From Proteobacteria bacterium UBA6729 (GTDB taxonomy: Bacteria; Pseudomonadota; Gammaproteobacteria; Porifericomitales; Porifericomitaceae), in assembly GCA_002454015.1 (NCBI GenBank), contig DKIB01000037.1, forward strand, positions 4,666-11,217: a DNA stretch of 6,552 nt, in the 5' to 3' direction. This document shows, piece by piece, positions 1 to 6,552 of this stretch. Positions within the stretch are counted from its first letter, which is position 1. Each line of letters begins with the position of its first letter. The notes under the pieces are model-generated. The model did not search any database, was not told where the DNA came from, and saw nothing but the letters and a program-made list of their open reading frames with translations. Both the position numbers and the translations under genes were made by a program.

Positions 1-16
1 TTGTGTCACCATACAC

Positions 17-22
17 TATACT
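17..22 (+). promoter_or_regulatory. Possible -10 promoter box
   Basis: TATACT matches the sigma-70 -10 consensus at five of six positions. The matching -35 would fall outside the window, so this cannot be confirmed. If real, it would give a long leader ahead of the decayed barrel fragment and the adhesin. Confidence 0.2.
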
Positions 23-182
23 TGCGTGGTGGTGAGTGATTGATGGAGACGGAATGCCCGAGGGATGCTATGCCGGGGCGAGGAGATGCGGGGGCGTGCC
101 GCCCTCGGCGACCCGCAGCTGTGGCTTGACTCAGCCTCGGTTATGGTCTACTACTGTCCAACAAGTACGGGGAGTTACGTGT

Positions 183-203
183 ATGAGCTTACAACAGCTG
201 TGA
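183..203 (+). other. Six-codon ORF (MSLQQL) with a Shine-Dalgarno-like sequence
   Basis: GGGGAG at about 169-174 lies 8 bases before an ATG at 183 that opens MSLQQL and ends at TGA 201-203. The same frame then stays open to TGA 294-296, which overlaps the ATG at 293 as ATGA. It could be a short leader peptide, the start of a small gene broken by the TGA, or chance. I do not recognise the peptide or the downstream readthrough, so I do not call a gene. Confidence 0.15.
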
Positions 204-292
204 GGCTTGGGCACGGTCATCGCTCGTGCCCGCGTCGGTTTGCCCATTACATACCGAAATAGTGATACGATAGGCGCGTTTATGGAGAGGTC

Positions 293-933
293 ATGATAAT
301 CAGGGCTTGTAGCATTCAGGCCCATGTCCCGGGGTGGGGTTCCGTCGTGGGGCACCTGCGGTTGCTCGGGGGTCTGTGCGTTCTGCACGGTTTGTCTGTA
401 GCTTGGGCTCTGCCTGCGGAACCCGTTGTGCCCGCGGCCCTGAGGTCCCCGCTGCTGTCGGGTGTCCCGGGGGTCGTTGCGGATGTGCCTGTGCCAGCGG
501 ATGTCGCCCGGACGGTGCCCGGTGCGGCCGCCATGCCGACCCTGCCGGACAGGCGCAGTCTGCCCGTCCGGGTCAAGGCGAGCCTGCAGGAGGACCGGAA
601 CCGCGCCTTCGGTGGCGGGCTGGCCCGCCGACGCGGCCTGCCCGGGGATCATCCGGGTGTCGGCGCCCGCTGCGACGTTCTCTCGGCGATGCATCTGCAC
701 CGATTCCCCCGGGGCTGGAGGCCCGGGGTCGCCTGATGACCCTCTGTCTGAATCGGTATCGGGCTCTGGACGGGAATCCGGCAATGTGCTGTGTGGCGGG
801 GGAACTCAGTCTGCAATATCACCTGCGTGTGCCACGGATGGAGCCGCTGCGCCTGCCCCGTTTTGAGCGGCCACAGCGGGAGTATCGGCGGCGGGTGCTG
901 CCCGCCACCGCCAGCTCTGGTGCCACAGGGTAA
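293..933 (+). pseudogene. Decayed, frameshifted inverse autotransporter beta-barrel fragment
   Basis: This stretch is a broken relative of the barrel of the adhesin that follows. Frame 2 runs from ATG 293 (GGAG at 284-287) to TGA 734-736. It has a signal-peptide-like core near 350-410 (RLLGGLCVLHGL, then ALPAEP). It then matches the intact barrel: G..AM..L.D at 527-550 (adhesin 1534-1557), SLQ at 581-589 and GA...D.LS...L.RF at 662-706 (adhesin 1669-1719). The match resumes in frame 1 at 712 with GLEARGRLM, then LNRY (adhesin GLEAKTRLL, ANWY, from 1726). LQY...VP..E.LR at 811-852 matches LKY...VP..E.LR at 2041-2082. One base is missing in the C5G4 run at 706-714, and about 216 bases are missing between the last two blocks. 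The alternative is two small coupled genes, 293-736 and 736-933, sharing TGATG, but the homology argues against it. Confidence 0.62.
706..714 (+). other. Frameshift site in a C5G4 run
   Basis: CCCCCGGGG lies exactly where homology to the intact barrel passes from frame 2 (codon TTC 704-706, matching F of RF) to frame 1 (GGG 712-714, matching G of GLEA). Adhesin positions 1714-1734 have CGC TTC TCC ATG GGT CTG GAG, where this copy has one base fewer. Adding one base would join both parts into a single ORF of about 213 codons from 293 to 933. The cause could be mutation, a homopolymer sequencing error or slippage; the sequence alone does not decide. Confidence 0.5.
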
Positions 934-936
934 GGA
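932..936 (+). promoter_or_regulatory. Ribosome binding site of the adhesin
   Basis: AAGGA overlaps the TAA stop at 931-933 and lies 12 bases before GTG 949. A second purine patch, GGA at 938-940, is 8 bases away. This is the only Shine-Dalgarno-like signal close to a start that leaves a complete signal peptide, so it supports GTG 949. An in-frame start upstream is excluded by the TAA. Confidence 0.5.
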
Positions 937-948
937 CGGACCGACCCG

Positions 949-1029
949 GTGATCAACCGATACTTTCCCTGGAGGTTCTGGCGGGTTCTGGGTGCAGCAG
1001 CCCTGGCGCTGCCCGGGGGCTTGCCGGCG
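949..1029 (+). other. Signal peptide of the adhesin
   Basis: Residues 1-27 have arginines at 4, 9 and 12, a short hydrophobic core (VLGAAALAL, 13-21), then PGGLPA before ADTPP-like polar sequence, which suits signal peptidase I cleavage after A27. It lacks the long extended N-region seen in some large autotransporters. It directs Sec export, needed before barrel insertion by the BAM complex. Confidence 0.7.
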
Positions 1030-4000
1030 GATACGCCTCCGCTGCAGACCCTGCCCCCGGTGGTCGCAGAGGAGGCTGTTGCAACCCAGTCGGTGCGGCC
1101 CGCTGTGTTGCTCGGCATGAAGGACTTCCCGCGATTGGATGAAGGCGCCCTGTCGGCGGAGCGGTACCCCGTCCCGACAGCAGGACAGGCCGCAGTTGAG
1201 GGTGTGCTGCCACAGCTGAGCGGTCTTGCCCTCAGAACCGATTCCTGGCGTACCCGGTTGGCACGCCGCATGCTGCGGGTCGGGCAGCAGCAGGTAAATA
1301 TATCGCCGCAGCGTCTGGCTGCGGTGCTGCGGGATATCCGCAGTTCCGAGTCGATATCCGGCACCCTGCAACAAAATCTGCAGGCCAGGGGGGCGCATCT
1401 GCAGGAGCAGCTGTTGCGTGCCCTGATCGATGCCGGTGTGGATGAGCTGCAGCGTAACAAGGGTACCTGGTTGCGTAATCTGGAGTTGCGTTATCAATTG
1501 CCAATGAATGGCCGGCAGGAGATGCTGGGCATGAATGCCATGTTTGCATTGGTGGATTCGCCGGGTTATGCGCTGTTCAGCCAGGCGGGCCTGACTCTGC
1601 AGGGTGGCAAGGAGGATGCCTATAACCTCGGCCTGGGCTACCGTTCCGTGCACTCCGCACTGATGCTGGGTGCCAATCTGTTCTACGACTACCTCTCTGA
1701 CCCGGGCTTGCAGCGCTTCTCCATGGGTCTGGAGGCGAAAACCCGGCTGCTGGACCTGTATGCCAACTGGTATCAGTCCATCACCGGGGCGGTGCCGGTC
1801 TCTGCCACCCGGGCGACCTATACGCCGGATGGTTGGGATGTGGAACTGGCCGGGCGCATCCCGCAGTTGCCCTGGGTGGATGTTTCGGCCAGATATTACC
1901 GCTGGAATCTGCTTGGGGGTGACAAGGACCTGACCGGGCAGCGTTATGCAATGCGGTTGCAGCCGATACCGCTGCTATCCATGGAGGCGTTGTACGACAG
2001 TCCGGAGAATGGCAGTGCGGACTGGAGCATTGAGACCCGGCTGAAATATCGTTTTGGTGTGCCGTTGCGTGAGCAGTTGCGCTTCGGTCGGGTTCGCGCC
2101 CATCGCCCCTCCTTCCGTCGCTTTGAACAGGTACGCAGGGAGTACGAGCAGCGCACCTTCCAGGTGCAACGTCCCGTACCACCCATCAGTGAGGTGCAGG
2201 TGGGCTTGACCGCCAGTCGTCTGGCTGCCAATGAAGGTTTTACCCAGGAAATTTCTGTAGAGTTGGTATTGACACGTCGAGTCCCGGGTGCTACAGGCCT
2301 GCAGATGGACTCCGGCGATCAGTACCCGGAGGTTACAGTACGCCTTGAACTGATCGGTACGGCCCGCTTTGGGGATGACTACCATGCCGGTCTGGTGAGC
2401 CTGCACAGAACAGCCACGGGGGTGCAGGAAAGCAGCCCCACGGAGCTTGCAGGCAGGGTCTTTGAGGTGGTATTTCCGGCGGGCGTGACGGAACTGCGAC
2501 TGTTGCTGGCCCTGCGCGTCATAAATGATGCGAACTTTGAGCTGGCAGAGAGCGTAGGCCTGCGGGTATTGCCGGGCACCGGGTACCGGGTGGGTGGTGT
2601 GGATACCCTGGTGCTGCTGGACATCCTGGATGATGACGGGGGCGGTAGCCCTGCCACGACCATCGTGCAATTTGCGGTGACCGGGGCCTCTGCAAGGGAG
2701 GGCGATACCGTACGTGTGTCCTTGTCAGCATCGCCTCCGTCTCGTGCGACCATCCGGGTGCCACTCACCATTGCGGGTGTTGCCGAGGCAGGTGTGGACT
2801 ACAGTGCTACCGCCATCGGATTCAGTGGCGTAGCTCCCAATCTGCAATTGGATATCCAGGCGAATACCACCGAGACGACGTTCAGCCTGAGGTTGTTGCA
2901 TGATGATCTGCAGGAAGGCACCGAGATTTCCCGCTGGACCCTCGGAGCAGGCGCGGGCTTCGAACTGGGCGAGCAGGATTCTTGGGTACTGCAGTTGGTG
3001 GATGATGACGTGCCGCCCGATGCACGTGTAGTGTCTTTTCTCGTCCCCGCAAGCGAGATCATTGAAGATAGCGCAACGCCTGCATCCATAGGGCTGGATA
3101 TACAGCCCCCGCTGGCGGCAACGGCAAGTCTGCAGCTGGATGTGGGGACCACTGGCACGGCCGAACCGGGTGATTATGATTTGTCGTCCCTGACGGTGTC
3201 GGGCTTGCCGCCCTACGCCATCGCCGTGCAACCTGTCGATAATCCCCTGGCTGAGGCTGATACGACCCTGCGCCTGACCCTGCGCACGACCCCGGGCAGC
3301 TACCTGGCCGGTGTACCAGCGGTGCATACCCTGTCCATACGCAATGATGACAGTCTGTACATCGGTTTCTCCAGCCCCGAATTGCGCGTGGATGAAGGCG
3401 CCTCGGTGTCTCTGCAGATACTGGTGAGTTCTCAGGTGGCGAGTACCCTGCGTATTCCTGTGGCGGTGGTGGGTACAGCGGTGGAGGGCGTGGATTATAC
3501 CTTGCGACAGGTGGGTGACGGTGGTGCCACGCTGGAGGGCAGTGGGGCCTCCCTGACTTTGGTGCTCCCGTCGGGCACGGCCGCTATCAATCTGGAGCTG
3601 AGCGCACTGGCAGACAATGTTGTCGACCCTGGAGGGGCTGTGGAATATGTGGTGTTGCGGATATTGCCGGGTGCCGGTTACAACGTAACCCTTGACAGAC
3701 TCCGGATTGCCATTCAGGACAGTTCCAGACAGGTCAGCTTTTCCAGCGCTGGAGACACGGTAGCCGAGGGAGACTTTGCCAGCGTGTTCGTGAGTCTGGT
3801 GCCGCCGCCGACCGTTGCAACCACGGTGGCTGTGCGTCTGGGAGGCACGGCCACACGCGGTCCCGATGCACACTATGTTATCTCTCCGGTGCCCGACCCG
3901 GTTGGGGTCATCCAGCTGAACTTTCAGCCCGGCGGTTCTACAGCCGCAAACATCGCCATCCGTACACTGGACGATGATGAGATGAATGGCATCCGTGATG

Positions 4001-6552
4001 TGACCCTGAGCCTGGAGCCGCCGATGGGTGTGGAGCCGGGTATTGCTACCTATCAATTGTTTATTGAGGATGATGAGGTAACCCGCACGGTGCGGTTCGG
4101 TGTCTCCGGCGAAACGGTACCCGAGGGTGATGAGAGGCACGCGCTGGATGTGGTAGTGGTGAATATCGTGCCCGCACTGGAGGCGGAAGAAGAGCCGCTG
4201 ATTCTGCCCTTTACCATAGCTGCAGGCTCGACCGCCGTACGCGGTCGGGATTATGAGTTTGGTGTCGGGGTTATGGAACAGGGGGCCGAACTCAGCATCA
4301 CCGTTACTGGTACCAGCGATGCAGATGGAGAGGATACCGTCCGGATCCCGATAGAGTTGCTGGGCAACACCAATCCTTCCGCGGTTGCGGCACTGATCCT
4401 GCGGTTCGTGTTGCAACAGGGACCACAGGATTATCAGCTGGGCGCACAGCGCGATTTTGTGCTCACCATTGCCGAGGATGATCAGCCGACCCTGCGCTTT
4501 GCAGAGGCCGCCCGCACGGTAGCTGAGGATGTCGGCACCACTGCGCCGCTGAACCTGCTCATTGACCCGCCGGGCATAGCCGATATCACTGCCACGATTG
4601 AGGTTTCCGGTGTTGCCGTTGAGGGCAGGGATTATCAGCTGTCGGGGCTGAATGCGGGTGCCGACGCTACGCAGCGCACCTTGTTGATATCGGCAGGTAC
4701 CAGGCAGGTGCCTATCATGATCGTGCCGCTGGATAACGACGTGCCGGATCTTACCCGGGAGCTGCGCCTGACCCTGATCGATATGGATGAATATGCCGTG
4801 GATGTCCCGGCCACCTTCACCTTGTCGATCACCGAGCAGGCCGTGCAGGACCCCTACCAGTTGTCTTTTGCGAGCGGTGTAGCGTCCAACCTGGAAGGTG
4901 ACAGCGGCATTGATCGCCAACAGGATGTGACCATCTCCATCAGTCCGCCTCTGCCTGCATCTGCCCGCCTGGGATTGCGACTGCAGTTCCTGGGCAGTGC
5001 AACTGTGAGGGGGGACTATGATCTGCCAATGCTATTCAGTCTGGAGTCGGAAAATATCTACGGCTTGCAGATTGGGGGCACTACCAGTCTTGCCGAATAT
5101 ACCATTCCGATCACCATTCTGGGTGATATGGACAGTGAACCGGATGAGCGTATAGAGGTTACCCTGTTGCCTTCGGGAGGGGAGGCAGGTCACAGTGGTT
5201 ACACGGCGGTGATGCCCCGAACCTGGACCTATACCATTGTGGATCAGGATCTGCCCGAGGTGCGCTTTGCACAGGGGGGCGAGATGCGGCTGGAGGCCGA
5301 TACCATGGTAGAACTCACCGTGCGTGCAAACCCGCCGTCCTACAAGTCCTTCGGGCTGCCGATCAATATCAGCGGTCGGGCCGAACGCGGTATGGATTAT
5401 GCCCTTGCAGGCACCGATGCCGAGGGCAGCCTGCAGTTCGCTGCCGGGCAGACCGAGGCTACCCTGCAGATCACGCTGCTCAATGACGAGTTGCTTGAGG
5501 GGGGCGAGGATATCCGCCTGGAACTGCTTGCTGCACGCGATACCTATCGTCGGGTGACCCCGTACATCTTTGTGCTGAGTATAGATGACGATGATTTGCC
5601 CACGCTGAGCCGTACGGTGCGCTTCTCCACGCCGGGAGACACCACCACAGAGGGTGATATCTCCCGGCAACAGGCGGTGAGCCTGCAGTTTTCCCCTCCC
5701 CTGCTGGATACCGATGCAACCGTTTCGGTCGCCCTGCGGACCAGTGGTAACGCCACACAGGGCACAAGCTGTGCGGGTACGACAGACTATGTGCTGAGCG
5801 CTCCGGGCCTGAGTGGCACGGCACCGCTACATACCCTGATGGTTACCGGGCAGTCCGCCCCTGGTCTGGCCAGTGTGGATCTGCAGCTGGAGATCTGCGG
5901 AGACACCGAGGATGAGGCCGATGAATTCATCGTGCTGTCTGTGCAGCCATCCCCCAGTGGGGAGTATTCCCTGGTGAGTCCCCTCTCGTACACCCTGACC
6001 CTTCAGGATAATGACAGTGTGAGCGTTTCCTTTGAGACCGCTGCGGTCACTGCCGCCGAGGGCAATCTGCAACAGGTAACGCTGGTGTCTACCACGTCGG
6101 CACCAGTAGCGGGCTTGACCGTGCAGCTGCAAGTGGATGCCAGTATCACCACGGCAACGCTCGGTACCGACTACAGTTTCCAGGCCCTGACGGCCGGGAC
6201 TTCCGCAGGCAGTTACACCCTGTCCATTCCATCGGGTCAGACGCGGGCGTCTTTCCAGGTGGTATTGCTGGATGATGGTGAGGACGACCCGAATGAAAGA
6301 CTGGCGCTGCAGATACTGGCGGATGCAACCTATCAACCCGGTCCGACCTCAACGTGGATGCTGGATATCGTCAGTGAGAACATACCGACAGTAAGTTTTA
6401 CTGTGGAAAGGGACTCCATATCCGAGAACAACGGGTCAGTAACCGTGACCGTGCAAGCCGTCCCGCCTCCGTCCGCACCCCTGCAGGTGCCGATCATTCT
6501 GGAATCCGGCAGCACCGCTGTGATTGTGCAGGACTACACCCTGAGTGGTCTG
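949..6552 (+). CDS. Giant inverse autotransporter adhesin with Calx-beta repeats (3' end outside window)
   Basis: This is probably an outer-membrane adhesin of the intimin/invasin (type Ve secretion) class, in which an N-terminal barrel exports a C-terminal passenger. GTG 949 gives a signal peptide (RFWR, then VLGAAALAL, likely cleaved after LPA, residue 27). Residues 28-174 are polar and partly helical, with no LysM motif I can see. Residues 175-372 are the barrel: alternating strands such as NLELRYQL, the block LGANLFYDY (240-248), GLEAK (260-264) and a closing RLKYRFGVP. Residues 373-415 are an arginine-rich linker. From 416 on come Calx-beta-like modules, most with a V.EGD- or DY-type core and an acidic end such as DDD. 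The frame is open for 1868 codons with no stop. The barrel is shorter than the roughly 240-280 residues I expect for this family. Barrel assignment is fairly sure; adhesive role and ligand are inferred. Confidence 0.88.
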   Translation, partial: MINRYFPWRFWRVLGAAALALPGGLPADTPPLQTLPPVVAEEAVATQSVRPAVLLGMKDFPRLDEGALSAERYPVPTAGQAAVEGVLPQLSGLALRTDSWRTRLARRMLRVGQQQVNISPQRLAAVLRDIRSSESISGTLQQNLQARGAHLQEQLLRALIDAGVDELQRNKGTWLRNLELRYQLPMNGRQEMLGMNAMFALVDSPGYALFSQAGLTLQGGKEDAYNLGLGYRSVHSALMLGANLFYDYLSDPGLQRFSMGLEAKTRLLDLYANWYQSITGAVPVSATRATYTPDGWDVELAGRIPQLPWVDVSARYYRWNLLGGDKDLTGQRYAMRLQPIPLLSMEALYDSPENGSADWSIETRLKYRFGVPLREQLRFGRVRAHRPSFRRFEQVRREYEQRTFQVQRPVPPISEVQVGLTASRLAANEGFTQEISVELVLTRRVPGATGLQMDSGDQYPEVTVRLELIGTARFGDDYHAGLVSLHRTATGVQESSPTELAGRVFEVVFPAGVTELRLLLALRVINDANFELAESVGLRVLPGTGYRVGGVDTLVLLDILDDDGGGSPATTIVQFAVTGASAREGDTVRVSLSASPPSRATIRVPLTIAGVAEAGVDYSATAIGFSGVAPNLQLDIQANTTETTFSLRLLHDDLQEGTEISRWTLGAGAGFELGEQDSWVLQLVDDDVPPDARVVSFLVPASEIIEDSATPASIGLDIQPPLAATASLQLDVGTTGTAEPGDYDLSSLTVSGLPPYAIAVQPVDNPLAEADTTLRLTLRTTPGSYLAGVPAVHTLSIRNDDSLYIGFSSPELRVDEGASVSLQILVSSQVASTLRIPVAVVGTAVEGVDYTLRQVGDGGATLEGSGASLTLVLPSGTAAINLELSALADNVVDPGGAVEYVVLRILPGAGYNVTLDRLRIAIQDSSRQVSFSSAGDTVAEGDFASVFVSLVPPPTVATTVAVRLGGTATRGPDAHYVISPVPDPVGVIQLNFQPGGSTAANIAIRTLDDDEMNGIRDVTLSLEPPMGVEPGIATYQLFIEDDEVTRTVRFGVSGETVPEGDERHALDVVVVNIVPALEAEEEPLILPFTIAAGSTAVRGRDYEFGVGVMEQGAELSITVTGTSDADGEDTVRIPIELLGNTNPSAVAALILRFVLQQGPQDYQLGAQRDFVLTIAEDDQPTLRFAEAARTVAEDVGTTAPLNLLIDPPGIADITATIEVSGVAVEGRDYQLSGLNAGADATQRTLLISAGTRQVPIMIVPLDNDVPDLTRELRLTLIDMDEYAVDVPATFTLSITEQAVQDPYQLSFASGVASNLEGDSGIDRQQDVTISISPPLPASARLGLRLQFLGSATVRGDYDLPMLFSLESENIYGLQIGGTTSLAEYTIPITILGDMDSEPDERIEVTLLPSGGEAGHSGYTAVMPRTWTYTIVDQDLPEVRFAQGGEMRLEADTMVELTVRANPPSYKSFGLPINISGRAERGMDYALAGTDAEGSLQFAAGQTEATLQITLLNDELLEGGEDIRLELLAARDTYRRVTPYIFVLSIDDDDLPTLSRTVRFSTPGDTTTEGDISRQQAVSLQFSPPLLDTDATVSVALRTSGNATQGTSCAGTTDYVLSAPGLSGTAPLHTLMVTGQSAPGLASVDLQLEICGDTEDEADEFIVLSVQPSPSGEYSLVSPLSYTLTLQDNDSVSVSFETAAVTAAEGNLQQVTLVSTTSAPVAGLTVQLQVDASITTATLGTDYSFQALTAGTSAGSYTLSIPSGQTRASFQVVLLDDGEDDPNERLALQILADATYQPGPTSTWMLDIVSENIPTVSFTVERDSISENNGSVTVTVQAVPPPSAPLQVPIILESGSTAVIVQDYTLSGL
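1471..2064 (+). other. Inverse autotransporter beta-barrel domain
   Basis: Residues 175-372 alternate polar and hydrophobic residues as in transmembrane strands. Markers in order are WLRNLELRYQL, MNAMFAL, YALFSQAGLTL, YNLGLGYR, LMLGANLFYDY, FSMGLEAK, LLDLYANWY, GWDVELAGRIP, LPWVDVSARYYRW, QRYAMRLQ, LLSMEALYD and IETRLKYRFG. That is about twelve strands, the number known for intimin and invasin barrels. No cysteine is present. The same motifs recur in broken form upstream at 527-855. Confidence 0.82.
2065..2193 (+). other. Arginine-rich linker between barrel and passenger
   Basis: Residues 373-415 follow the last barrel strand and precede the first Calx-beta-like module. About eleven arginines fall in some 36 residues, with aromatic residues between (RPSFRRF, RREYEQRTF). 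In this family the segment after the barrel passes through the pore and carries the passenger out, which fits the position. A related RFE..REY..R pattern stands at the end of the decayed copy (about 859-894). Confidence 0.55.
2194..6552 (+). repeat. Array of Calx-beta-like modules in the passenger (11 complete, 1 partial)
   Basis: Module boundaries I read are 2194-2637, 2659-3009, 3022-3351, 3355-3720, 3721-4077, 4078-4482, 4486-4842, 4843-5250, 5251-5595, 5596-6015, 6016-6384 and 6385 to the window end. Most open with a strand like VRF or VSF and V.EG (for example VAEGD, VPEGD), carry a central G..Y/DY element (VEGVDYTL, VRGRDYEF, VEGRDYQL, TLGTDYSF), then a later acidic turn (EPDERI, EDEADEF, DDPNERL). 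They usually end in an acidic strand-turn (LDDD, VDDD, EDDE, VDQD, DDDD, DND). Calx-beta domains bind calcium through such acidic loops, so the array probably forms a calcium-stabilised rod. Sequences differ strongly between modules, so this is not a recent DNA duplication. The third is the shortest (110 residues), the first the longest (148). Confidence 0.78.

Larger units (their letters stand above)
1..292. other. Upstream region with no supported gene
   Basis: I find no convincing gene here. Reading frames are short and their translations resemble no family I know. Three weak signals are visible. TATACT at 17-22 would be a good -10 hexamer, but its -35 partner would lie before the window. 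CCGAGGG at 58-64 is the exact reverse complement of CCCTCGG at 102-108, so a 7-bp stem with a long loop is possible in a transcript. TTGACT at 126-131 resembles a -35 box, but 17 bp downstream there is only a weak TACTAC. The region may be the promoter and leader of what follows, or the end of a lost gene. It is clearly less GC-rich than 293-930. Confidence 0.5.

Noticed and set aside
1..292. Riboswitch or tRNA in the leader
   Set aside because: I looked for known riboswitch cores and a cloverleaf and found none; only a 7-bp complementary pair with a long loop is visible.
462..866. Frame-3 open frame of 134 codons in the upstream region
   Set aside because: Its serine, proline and cysteine-rich translation has no homology to the barrel, while the two other frames do.
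736..933. Separate 65-residue gene coupled to the 293 frame through TGATG
   Set aside because: The stop-start overlap is attractive, but the barrel homology in frame 1 begins before ATG 736 (GLEAR at 712-726). That fits a frameshift better than a new start.
649..1653. A 334-codon minus-strand open frame over the decayed fragment and the adhesin start
   Set aside because: It has no domain signal, is composed of Q, H and P-rich sequence, and overlaps the signal peptide and barrel start on the other strand.
2725..4920. A 731-codon open frame on the minus strand inside the adhesin
   Set aside because: Its translation is rich in Q, R, H and G, has no recognisable domain, and lies fully opposite a frame that reads as clear Calx-beta modules. 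It is open because the plus-strand codons rarely create minus-strand stops.
5032..6336. Several minus-strand frames of 70-212 codons at the 3' side
   Set aside because: All lie opposite the well-supported adhesin frame and show no family features; they are composition shadows.

Overview
The window is dominated by one very long plus-strand gene. It starts with GTG at 949 and stays open through the last base (1868 codons, no stop in the window). The protein reads as a large cell-surface adhesin of the inverse autotransporter (intimin/invasin) type. It has a signal peptide, an N-terminal periplasmic region, a compact outer-membrane beta-barrel with typical barrel motifs, an arginine-rich linker, and a passenger of at least 11 complete Calx-beta-like modules plus one cut by the window edge. 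The architecture implies a Gram-negative bacterium. The GC-rich coding (many CTG, GCC, GTG and CAG codons) fits a moderately high-GC proteobacterium, probably a gammaproteobacterium, but no taxonomic marker is present.

Layout: 1-292 holds no gene I can support, only a possible -10 box, a possible leader hairpin and a doubtful six-codon ORF. From 293 to 933 there is a frame-disrupted, internally deleted relative of the adhesin's own barrel. It reads in frame 2 to about 706, then in frame 1 from about 712 to a TAA at 931-933. Stretches of both frames align in order with the intact barrel at 1528-2087. This looks like a decayed tandem copy, or an expressed truncated barrel split by one missing base. 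The intact adhesin starts 15 bases after that TAA, with a Shine-Dalgarno-like AAGGA overlapping the stop.

In the intact gene the barrel (about codons 175-372) should insert in the outer membrane and export the passenger, whose serial acidic Calx-beta folds would form a calcium-stiffened rod. The receptor-binding tip, if any, lies beyond the window. The two most interesting points are the decayed barrel just upstream and the use of Calx-beta modules instead of the usual bacterial Ig-like repeats, with the only two cysteines of the visible protein inside one module.
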